Below, piece by piece: positions 57,838 through 64,000 of a stretch of 64,000 nucleotides of DNA (position 1 is its first letter; each line of letters starts with the position of its first letter). Location: assembly GCA_039933315.1 (NCBI GenBank), contig JBDTOI010000003.1, forward strand, positions 4,724 to 68,723, in the 5' to 3' direction. The notes under the pieces were generated by a model. That model did not search any database. It was not told the DNA's origin and saw only the letters and a program-made list of their open reading frames with translations. The stretch is from DASXRU01 sp039933315 (lineage in GTDB: Bacteria > Acidobacteriota > Blastocatellia > Pyrinomonadales > Pyrinomonadaceae). A program made the translations under genes and the position numbers.

Positions 57838-58590
57838 TTATTGTGTCAGTGCGTACACGACAATATTAACGCCAAAGCGCGTGTTGTCCCGCGCTGCAAA
57901 TCGTTTGTTGATCCAATCATAGTTCCATTCACAGCCGTAATCTTTGTTTGAATAAAGCACGGCCACGCGTCCATCGACCTCAATCGCCTTTAGATAGTCA
58001 TGCACCATGTCATCGCCCCAGCCGTTCAGCTCATGCGAAGTGGCCGGCGGCCCATCGGGGAAACTAAAGAACGCGCGATACAGTTGATGTCCTTTGGGGA
58101 GGCGGTGAAGTGTCTCAGCGGGCTGGTCCAGCACCGACCGGATTTCAGCTTCAAAAGTCTTCGCAAAGGCTCCATCAATGTCGTGGTTACAGTCGTCCAC
58201 AAACATGAACCCACCGTTACGCAAATAGCGGCGGAGATTAGTCCGCTCCGCCTCAGTGAAGCGCACCAGCTTGTTCCCCGTCAGATAGACGAAAGGGTGA
58301 TCGAAGAGCGCCGGTGAATCCAGATCGACAATGCGCTCCTTCGGGTTGACGCGAATAGAGGTGTACTCAATCAGCGAATTAAGCAGGTTTGAGGGCATCT
58401 TCGGATCCGCGTCCCAATTTCCCGAGGCGTATCGCAGGCGTGCGAAGGTAAAATTTCCCGCCGGCTCAAGACCATTTGTCCGCGCTGGAGAAGCGTTATT
58501 GAGCTTGTCTAATGCAGAACCGGCCTCCGAACTGGCCGCCAGAACGGCGGAAGCCGCGAGTGAATGTGTCACAAACTTGCGACGATTCAT
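57838..58590 (-). CDS. DUF4159 domain protein with Tat-like signal
   Basis: From ATG 58590 the product has 250 residues. The N-terminus MNRRKFVTHSLAASAVLAAS carries a twin-arginine export signal. The DUF4159 domain follows: FTFARLRYASGNWDADPKMP, IRVNPKERIVDLDSPALFDH, PFVYLTGNKLVRFTEAERTN, LRRYLRNGGFMFVDDCNHD, and HQLYRAFFSFPDGPPA near the end. DUF4159 has a glutamine-amidotransferase-like fold and is common next to BatA/MoxR genes. It lies 71 bases upstream of pilT in the same direction and is the probable first gene of the train. Confidence 0.88.
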   Translation of the reverse strand: MNRRKFVTHSLAASAVLAASSEAGSALDKLNNASPARTNGLEPAGNFTFARLRYASGNWDADPKMPSNLLNSLIEYTSIRVNPKERIVDLDSPALFDHPFVYLTGNKLVRFTEAERTNLRRYLRNGGFMFVDDCNHDIDGAFAKTFEAEIRSVLDQPAETLHRLPKGHQLYRAFFSFPDGPPATSHELNGWGDDMVHDYLKAIEVDGRVAVLYSNKDYGCEWNYDWINKRFAARDNTRFGVNIVVYALTQ

Positions 58591-58756
58591 AAATAGCCTC
58601 CTGAATGCGCACCTTTTTCGCCTCTTGACCTCGATTTGTTCATAAATAATCGCTGCCTGCAACGAACGCCAGCTTCCTAGCGTACATCATAGCAAGTGTT
58701 ATACTGAATGCGGCTTTAAAGAGCATTCAAAATCTGAAGAAAGGCGCTGAAACTCC

Positions 58757-59014
58757 ATGGCAACTTATCGAGATCCAGTCCGATGCTTTGCTCCGCTGGA
58801 AGTGGTCGAGCGCCTGCTGGAGATTCGAGCTGAAGCGGGTTACGCACCCGTCATCTTTCTCCTTTCACCCGATGATTTGGCAGCGTCACTTGATGCTTGC
58901 GGATTTGATGTTTACTCCTTCACTGGCACCGAAAAGGAAATTCACTTCGGAGACTATCGCGGCCCGCTGGCACCGGGTGGCGATCACGCCCACTGCCGGC
59001 TGACGGCGCATTAA
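58757..59014 (+). CDS. small hypothetical protein
   Basis: An 85-residue acidic protein. It starts MATYRDPVRCFAPLEVVERL and contains GYAPVIFLLSPDDLAASLDA, FTGTEKEIHFGDYRGPL and the His/Cys pair GGDHAHCRLTAH at the C-terminus, which might bind a metal. A TATACT box lies near 58699 and gaaagg 13 bases before ATG. A strong terminator follows directly. No family is recognised; transcription is divergent from the DUF4159 gene. Confidence 0.7.
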   Translation: MATYRDPVRCFAPLEVVERLLEIRAEAGYAPVIFLLSPDDLAASLDACGFDVYSFTGTEKEIHFGDYRGPLAPGGDHAHCRLTAH

Positions 59015-59036
59015 GAAAACCAGAACTACCACCTGC

Positions 59037-59073
59037 AAAAGCGGAAGGCGGAGTCGCCTTCCGCTTTTCTTTT
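59037..59073. terminator. strong bidirectional terminator
   Basis: A perfect 14-base stem (aaaagcggaaggcg/cgccttccgctttt) with a four-base loop is followed by ctttt. It serves the small gene at 58757 and, on the other strand, the phosphatase gene whose stop codon touches it. Confidence 0.92.
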
Positions 59074-60370
59074 AGACTGCTTTGATTACAAAGTAGGTTA
59101 TGTCGTCCGTCGCTCCCAGGCCTTCAGTCCACTCAATGACATCCTTCTGAATGAAATCGATGAGGGCGCGCGCCGAGAGGTGACGGCCGTCTTTAGCCAT
59201 TCGCACCAATCGACCAACCCCGTATTCTTCGCCCTCGGGATTGTTCGCTTCCGTCAAGCCATCAGTGTAGAGCAAAAGCAGTTCCCCGGGTTCGATCGTC
59301 AGATAATGTTCGTAATAGCGTGTATCGCGGAACATCCCCAGCGGCACGCCGCCAGGTTTGATGAATCGCACCTCTCCCTGCGCATCCATCAGCAGCGGCG
59401 GATTGTGTCCCGCGTTCGTATAAGCCAGCGTACGATTGGTCGCATCCAGCAAACCATAAAATGCTGTCACGTACTGATTGCGCTCGATCGATTCCCACAA
59501 CAGGTAATTCACCTTCGACATCGAAACGTGGGCCGAGTACCCCACGTGAGTAGCCGCGCGCAGGCTGGCCCGCAGAAACGCCATCAGCAACGCCGCGGGC
59601 ACTCCCTTGCCGGAAACATCGGCGACGACAATACCGATTTGGTCATCGTAAATCCGCACCCAATCGTAGTAATCGCCGGAGACTTCTTCGGTGGGAAAAT
59701 TGTAGGCGCTGATATCGAACCCGGTGAGAATAGGATCGCTCGCCGGCAGTAATTCCAGCTGCACCTGGCGGGCAACTTCCAACTGGCCCTCGAGCCGCTT
59801 CTTCTCGACCAGTTGCTCATGCAGCATCACCTTCTCGATAATGATGGCCACCTGTGACGCCAGCATCATTAAGACTTCCAGATCATCAGCTGCGTAAGCA
59901 TTCAGTTGATCGCTTTCCAGATCGAAGACACCAATCACTTCATCATTGGAAACGATGGGCGCCACCATTTCCGATCTGGTCCGCTCGCGCGCATTAATGT
60001 AGATAGGATCGTTTCGTACGTCAGGAGATATTACCGGTTCGCCGCTTAAGGCCACATGGCCGATAATCCCCTCGCCCATCTTCAGGCGCAGTTCCTTCAA
60101 TTCAGCAATGTCGTAGCCACGCACGGCTTCCGTTTGGAACACACACGTTTCATCCGGGCTGACTTCTGAGGCCCGGGCGCACTTTAGCAGGTAGATTCCA
60201 GCGGCGTCGTAGGGTATCAACGAGTCCAGTGTGTCCATCACGAGGTTGAGGACTTCCGGCAGGTCGAGCGAGCGACTGATACGTTTCGTGATATCCAGCA
60301 ACATGCGCAGCTTGTCGGTGACGGTTAGTCCCGGCGCCAGCGCCAGTGCTTCTTCCATGGGTTTGGCCAT
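59072..60370 (-). CDS. GAF-domain PP2C phosphatase (RsbU/SpoIIE-like)
   Basis: From ATG 60370 the product has 432 residues. A GAF domain covers about residues 20-165 (LDLPEVLNLVMDTLDSLIPY, GEGIIGHVALSGEPVISPDV, VGVFDLESDQ-like). A coiled linker (LHEQLVEKKRLEGQLEVARQ, VQLELLP) leads to a PP2C/SpoIIE phosphatase: EVSGDYYDWVRIYDDQIGIV, VADVSGKGVPAALLMAFLRA, LLLYTDGLTEA, with the metal-binding aspartates in place. Such enzymes dephosphorylate anti-sigma antagonists in partner-switching systems. No antagonist or kinase gene is nearby. The start at 60439 lacks support. Confidence 0.93.
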   Translation of the reverse strand: MAKPMEEALALAPGLTVTDKLRMLLDITKRISRSLDLPEVLNLVMDTLDSLIPYDAAGIYLLKCARASEVSPDETCVFQTEAVRGYDIAELKELRLKMGEGIIGHVALSGEPVISPDVRNDPIYINARERTRSEMVAPIVSNDEVIGVFDLESDQLNAYAADDLEVLMMLASQVAIIIEKVMLHEQLVEKKRLEGQLEVARQVQLELLPASDPILTGFDISAYNFPTEEVSGDYYDWVRIYDDQIGIVVADVSGKGVPAALLMAFLRASLRAATHVGYSAHVSMSKVNYLLWESIERNQYVTAFYGLLDATNRTLAYTNAGHNPPLLMDAQGEVRFIKPGGVPLGMFRDTRYYEHYLTIEPGELLLLYTDGLTEANNPEGEEYGVGRLVRMAKDGRHLSARALIDFIQKDVIEWTEGLGATDDITYFVIKAV

Positions 60371-60454
60371 AATCTTCGAACAATTATACGTGGTTGCCGC
60401 AAAAACCGTGAAACAGAAATACCAGCTCCCACAGCGCATTTTGGCTTTTAGGGG

Positions 60455-61081
60455 CTATGTTTGTTGATTGCTGGCCGATCTTGAACCAATGAGTTTCCTG
60501 TAGCCGGCCCACAGGCGGGTCACCTTGAGGCGGTACTCCACAAGCTCTCGACTAACGCCAAAGTGCCGGCCCATCTCCAGTGAAGTTTTGCCGCTAAGCA
60601 CAAACCGCCTGAGGGCGGCATACGGTACAAGCGCCGCGGCGCCAATCGCGTAGGCTGCTTCTTCATTCGCCTCATTGTATTCGCGGGCCATTGTACGCCC
60701 TCGTTTATCTCGAGCGATGACGGCGAGCCGACTTGCCTTATGTCCCAGGAAGACATGGCAGATCTCCTCCATCAACGTCGCCCGGTTCCGCCGGCGCCCG
60801 TGTGTAGGATTCAGAATCACTATTCGCCAGCCGTTTGGCAGCGGGTTCGCACAGGCGCCGCCGGACCACTGGTCCGACGCCAGTCCCAGCAAATGATCGC
60901 GGGATTCGTTCGTAAGCCCTTCGACCTGGTCGAAGTCCACCACCAGCAACCTGGCAAAGTGCGCCAGGGCAAATGGATCCAGCGGCTCGCCTTCGCGCAC
61001 CTGCGCGAAATCCCTGAGGGCCAACGCGCGCAACTCATGGTCGCGTCTTTTCTGCGTCGGCGGCAGAAGGAACTCGTTCAT
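60455..61081 (-). CDS. ImmA/IrrE-like protein with altered zinc motif
   Basis: A 208-residue cytoplasmic protein of the IrrE/DUF955 type. The N-terminal half has LDPFALAHFARLLVVDFDQV, the middle LPNGWRIVILNPTHGRRRNR and the family helix ATLMEEICHVFLGHKAS. The usual HExxH reads EEICH, so the first histidine is replaced by glutamate; the second histidine and a later GH remain. A C-terminal helix-turn-helix-like part (TSLEMGRHFGVSRELVEYRL) could bind DNA. It follows an XRE-type regulator gene by 36 bases in the same operon. IrrE/ImmA peptidases cleave such regulators after stress. Whether this one is active is open. Confidence 0.82.
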   Translation of the reverse strand: MNEFLLPPTQKRRDHELRALALRDFAQVREGEPLDPFALAHFARLLVVDFDQVEGLTNESRDHLLGLASDQWSGGACANPLPNGWRIVILNPTHGRRRNRATLMEEICHVFLGHKASRLAVIARDKRGRTMAREYNEANEEAAYAIGAAALVPYAALRRFVLSGKTSLEMGRHFGVSRELVEYRLKVTRLWAGYRKLIGSRSASNQQT

Positions 61082-61117
61082 TCCCCTATTATAGATGCAA
61101 TTGGCAGGTCCGCAGGA

Positions 61118-61531
61118 TTAGCGGCGTTTGCGCCCCGGTTTCTCGCCAGTGCGGCTGAACTGTGTATAAGCGACGCGGAAAAGCTCGGATAGCGCCTTGG
61201 CAGTTTCCGGCGAGAGATTACGATCGGCGCGCAGATGCGCTTCCACAATCTCCGGAGTAGATTCGTGAGGAAAGTAAACTACTGCCTCTGTTCCTTCATT
61301 ATCATGCTTCCGGCTGGCCATGATGCGGTCGAGCGGAACATCCAGCCAGGCAGTCAGCCGCGCAATATTCTCCGCGTCAGGTTTACCCGTGCCGTTTTCA
61401 ATGCGTGAAAGCGTCGAGGCGGAAACGCCGGTTTGATCCGCGACATCGCGCAGACTCAACCCCTGCTCTTCGCGGCGACGCTTTACGGCCCGTCCCAACT
61501 CGCCGGTATTAACCAGATTCTTATGCGTCAT
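61118..61531 (-). CDS. XRE-family transcriptional regulator
   Basis: A 137-residue protein from ATG 61531. The helix-turn-helix is LGRAVKRRREEQGLSLRDVA with DQTGVSASTLSRIENGTGKP. A short linker and a C-terminal helical part (TPEIVEAHLRADRNLSPETA, KALSELFRVAYTQF) end in a basic tail. It probably represses its own operon, which also encodes the IrrE-like protein. The pair resembles ImmR/ImmA or DdrO/IrrE modules, in which the peptidase removes the repressor. No phage or integrative element genes are beside it. Confidence 0.88.
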   Translation of the reverse strand: MTHKNLVNTGELGRAVKRRREEQGLSLRDVADQTGVSASTLSRIENGTGKPDAENIARLTAWLDVPLDRIMASRKHDNEGTEAVVYFPHESTPEIVEAHLRADRNLSPETAKALSELFRVAYTQFSRTGEKPGRKRR

Positions 61532-61730
61532 TGGCAGACTCCTCTCACTAACGCGCGACAGTAGCGAAACCATATCACGTCTTTGGTTTTAGTGGCAAGA
61601 CTCTGTTTTATCCCTGCAACGGCGCCTGTAATACACTTGCCGCACAATACTGAGCGACGAAAGAGTTAACCTATGCCGGCTGGGAAGGACGATCTGCACG
61701 GAAGTGCGCCGGACGTCTGCGAAAAGAGAA

Positions 61731-61770
61731 AAGGCCGCTTCATTGCTGAAGCGGCCTTCTCATTCGCGAA
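61731..61770 (-). terminator. intrinsic terminator
   Basis: A 12-base stem (aaggccgcttca/tgaagcggcctt, loop ttgc). On the minus strand it is followed by ttctctttt. It ends the transcript of the protease gene that stops at 61780. Confidence 0.88.
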
Positions 61771-61779
61771 TAAACAGCT

Positions 61780-63522
61780 TTATGGCTGGCTGCGCGCCCG
61801 ACTGGCGGTCATGGCCAGCTCGCGAGCGCGGGGAACCACCTCCACGGCTTTAGCCACTTGCGGATCTTCCTTCACCAGGACCTGCAAGGCCGTAACGCTA
61901 CCGTAGGCCACAGTCACAATGTCCCACCTGAGTTGGTTCTCCACGTACGCTCGGTTGCGATCGATTTGCGGAACCAGGGTCTTCCAGGATGGTTCTTTAG
62001 CGACAAAGTCTCGGAAGGCCTTAACGAGCGGTTCAGTTATGGGGAAGTCGGCCGGCTGCAAGTTATGACCGAATTCAATTGGGCGATCCACGCGATATTT
62101 GTCAAATCCGGGTATGCGACCGTTAACCAGGTCACGCGTGAAGAAAAACATTGGATGCCGCAAACGGTTCTGGGTGAGCGTCAGAGTGGTCTGCTTAACC
62201 GCCTCATCCGGAGTAATGCCACCGCCGCCATAGACCGGTCTGCCGGTATCGGTGCGGCTCTCGGGCCCGGTCGGCTTGGCCTCAGGCTCTTTTTGCTCCA
62301 TGCGGATAGTACCGCCCCGGGTGTAGTAATCGTAGAAGCCGCCGTTGGAATAATCGCGCTGAATCAAGCGCCCCGAAGGCGTGAAATATTTCGCTGAAGT
62401 AAGTGTCAACCCGGCGCCATAATCCAGCGGGATAATGCTCTGAACCAGTCCTTTGCCAAAACTGGTCTGGCCGACAATCAAGCCACGGTCATGGTCCTGC
62501 ACAGCGCCGGCTACAATCTCGGAGGCGGAGGCGGTGTTTTCGTTAACCAGGATTACCAGGGGAGTCTGATCCGGATCGTTGTTTGGCGACTCATAGACGT
62601 GGTCGTTGCGGCCGTTGCGCCCCTTCTGGGTCAGGATCAGTTTGCCGCGCGGCAGAAATGCGGCGGCAACGCGTATCGCCTGGTCCAGGAAACCACCCGG
62701 ATTGTCACGCAGATCCAGCACCAGTGAAGTCATGCCCTGGGCATGAAGGGCTTCCAACTTTTCCTGCAGCTCATCGGCAGTGGTGTAATTAAAACCATGC
62801 CTCATGTCGATATAACCGACGCCGGGCCGGATCAGGTATGCATCCGGAACGGAAGGTTGCGGGACCGCATCGCGTGTGATCTCAACGGTTTCAGCCTTGC
62901 CGTTTGAGGCGCGGGCAACGGTGATCTTAACCAGTGTCCCGCGGGGACCCCGGATCTTGTCGCGAACTTCCAGCGAGCCCTTGCCGCGCATCTTTATGCC
63001 GTCCACTTGGTCGATGCGATCGCCAAAGCGCAAGCCGGCACGTGCGGCTGGCGAATTCTGGAAGGTTGCCGCCACAAAAGTGTCGGTCTGATCGCCCACT
63101 GTGTAGTTCTGAATCGATGCCCCAATCCCAAAATACTCCGAACGCTGATCCGTCTTCATGTCATCGAACTCTTCCTTGTCGTAGTAGTTCGAATGCGGAT
63201 CGAGGGATCGCAGCATGCCAATAATTGACGACTTGAATACGTTGTTATAGTCGAGCTTTTTCCCGTCGATGTAATTCTCCTGAATTACCGTTAGCGCCTC
63301 GCTAAAATCCTGTTCGACGGTGGCGGTGGCCTCATTCGTTACCCGCGGGCGCGTGTTGCGGCGCGGAGCCACCCCGACTCCGGGAGCCGGCCGGCCGGGA
63401 ACGGTACTCGTGCCGGTCGGACCCGGCGTTTGATCGCGTTTTTGCTGGCCAAGGACGAAGGCGGGGAGCAAGAGAGCTACGAGCAGAAGCGTCAGTAGCG
63501 CAGAAGAAAACCTGTTCTTCAC
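61780..63522 (-). CDS. S41-family C-terminal processing protease
   Basis: A 580-residue exported serine protease from GTG 63522 (agagg upstream) with signal peptide (FSSALLTLLLVALLLPAFVL, cut near GQ). The N-terminal helical part is at 60-135 (FSEALTVIQENYIDGKKLDY, LRSLDPHSNYYDKEEF). A PDZ domain is at about 140-225 (SPAARAGLRFGDRIDQVDGI). The protease core holds the catalytic serine in VNENTASASEIVAGA (about 350) and lysine in QTSFGKGLVQS (about 375). The tail after 450 is longer than in minimal CtpA. It trims C-termini of periplasmic proteins, for instance murein hydrolases or surface proteins. Confidence 0.95.
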   Translation of the reverse strand: MKNRFSSALLTLLLVALLLPAFVLGQQKRDQTPGPTGTSTVPGRPAPGVGVAPRRNTRPRVTNEATATVEQDFSEALTVIQENYIDGKKLDYNNVFKSSIIGMLRSLDPHSNYYDKEEFDDMKTDQRSEYFGIGASIQNYTVGDQTDTFVAATFQNSPAARAGLRFGDRIDQVDGIKMRGKGSLEVRDKIRGPRGTLVKITVARASNGKAETVEITRDAVPQPSVPDAYLIRPGVGYIDMRHGFNYTTADELQEKLEALHAQGMTSLVLDLRDNPGGFLDQAIRVAAAFLPRGKLILTQKGRNGRNDHVYESPNNDPDQTPLVILVNENTASASEIVAGAVQDHDRGLIVGQTSFGKGLVQSIIPLDYGAGLTLTSAKYFTPSGRLIQRDYSNGGFYDYYTRGGTIRMEQKEPEAKPTGPESRTDTGRPVYGGGGITPDEAVKQTTLTLTQNRLRHPMFFFTRDLVNGRIPGFDKYRVDRPIEFGHNLQPADFPITEPLVKAFRDFVAKEPSWKTLVPQIDRNRAYVENQLRWDIVTVAYGSVTALQVLVKEDPQVAKAVEVVPRARELAMTASRARSQP

Positions 63523-63646
63523 AAGAAAACCTCTTTTGATAAACCAAAATTAAAACGTAGCCGCGCCAAGGATTTAGCTTGCACGGCCCCACGCCGAGTT
63601 TGGTAATACTAACGGATGCTGCGGCTGCGGGCAAGGTTGCAATTCG

Positions 63647-63710
63647 AAGTGGCACAGACTTCAGTCTGTGGGGTTTTTCGCGGTATCACAGACTGAAGTC
63701 TGTGCCACTT
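63647..63710. repeat. inverted repeat with 24-bp perfect arms (CACAGACTTCAGTCTGTG type)
   Basis: The arms 63647-63670 and 63687-63710 are exact inverted copies with a 16-base centre. Each arm contains a near-palindrome, cacagacttcagtctgtg. The right arm touches the stop codon of kdsC at 63711. A terminator role is possible but no T-run follows, so an interspersed repeat is more likely. Confidence 0.85.
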
Positions 63711-64000
63711 TTACTTGATGTAGCGAGCCATCAACTCGGCCCAACGACCCTGGGCTTTAAGAATCAACTCCGCGACTTCCCGCACAGCGCCGTGGCCTCC
63801 AGGGGCGGCCGTGACGTAGTGCGCGGCCGCCCGGGTTTCTTCAGCGGCATCCGCCACGGCCACGGCCAACTCGACGCGCTGCATAAGCGGTATGTCAGTG
63901 ACATCGTCCCCGACAAAGGCGACTTCCGACTCCGGAATTCCTTCCGCCGCCAGCAGTCCTTCAAAGTCTTTGATCTTATCGAGCGAATTCTGGCAGAGGT
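63711..64000 (-). CDS. kdsC: 3-deoxy-D-manno-octulosonate 8-phosphate phosphatase KdsC, 5' end outside window
   Basis: The last 95 codons of a HAD-family phosphatase run from the window edge to TAA at 63711. The visible motif III/IV region is GIPESEVAFVGDDVTDIPLM (metal-binding GDDxxD), followed by AVAVADAAEETRAAAHYVTA and APGGHGAVREVAELILKAQG, the GGxGAVRE block that is typical of KdsC. It removes phosphate from KDO-8-phosphate in lipopolysaccharide core synthesis. The N-terminal nucleophile region is not in the window. Confidence 0.92.
   Translation of the reverse strand, partial: LCQNSLDKIKDFEGLLAAEGIPESEVAFVGDDVTDIPLMQRVELAVAVADAAEETRAAAHYVTAAPGGHGAVREVAELILKAQGRWAELMARYIK

Overview
The window looks like chromosomal DNA from a Gram-negative, free-living soil bacterium, most probably an acidobacterium near the class Blastocatellia. 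This is inferred, not computed. The grounds are a VWFA-related secreted protein of acidobacterial type, a DUF3494/Calx-beta/DUF4214 surface protein, an M56 receptor fused to TonB and PepSY domains beside a BlaI repressor, many short secreted proteins without named function, and a very high load of short interspersed palindromic repeats. The partial KDO-8-phosphate phosphatase at the right edge implies lipopolysaccharide, hence an outer membrane. Genes sit on both strands in short operons.

Layout. 1-5.3 kb: a partial quinoprotein-like beta-propeller gene, small conserved proteins and a class III aminotransferase. 5.4-9.2 kb: a 1275-residue TM0106-type nuclease/helicase whose reading frame carries interspersed repeats at three places. 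9.4-15.8 kb: an ice-binding-like surface protein, a duplicated-domain secreted protein with a glycine zipper, aquaporin Z and a small glycine-zipper protein. 15.8-25.3 kb: hybrid histidine kinase, SRPBCC protein, Kup potassium transporter, a YqjD-like protein, PAP2 phosphatase, and an ECF sigma/anti-sigma/secretin-domain operon. 25.6-29.3 kb: a membrane protein and the BlaI/M56 receptor pair with two operator-like dyads in its promoter. 29.7-32.7 kb: a divergent receiver protein, then RRM protein, DEAD-box helicase and IF-1, which together look like an RNA-remodelling or cold-adaptation cluster. 32.7-39.0 kb: BrkB-like protein, signal peptidase I, RNase III, a secreted repeat protein and a penicillin-binding transpeptidase. 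39.4-45.4 kb: an NtrB/NtrC-like two-component pair followed by small exported proteins and tRNA-Gly(CCC).

45.5-58.6 kb is one long leftward gene train: DUF4159, PilT, MoxR ATPase, VWFA-related protein, pilin-like lipoprotein, DUF58, BatA-like VWA protein, DUF4175-like protein and a glutamine-amidotransferase-like membrane protein. It is the MoxR/Bat (aerotolerance-type) module with a PilT motor gene placed seven bases before moxR. 58.7-64 kb: a small protein, an RsbU-like phosphatase, an XRE regulator with an IrrE/ImmA-like partner, a C-terminal processing protease and partial kdsC.

The strongest unexplained signals are (i) palindromic repeats carried in frame inside the nuclease/helicase gene, (ii) a 19-bp motif with a hairpin core upstream of three unrelated genes, and (iii) the density and nesting of several short palindrome families between genes. 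No CRISPR array, rRNA, intact insertion sequence, prophage or origin was recognised.
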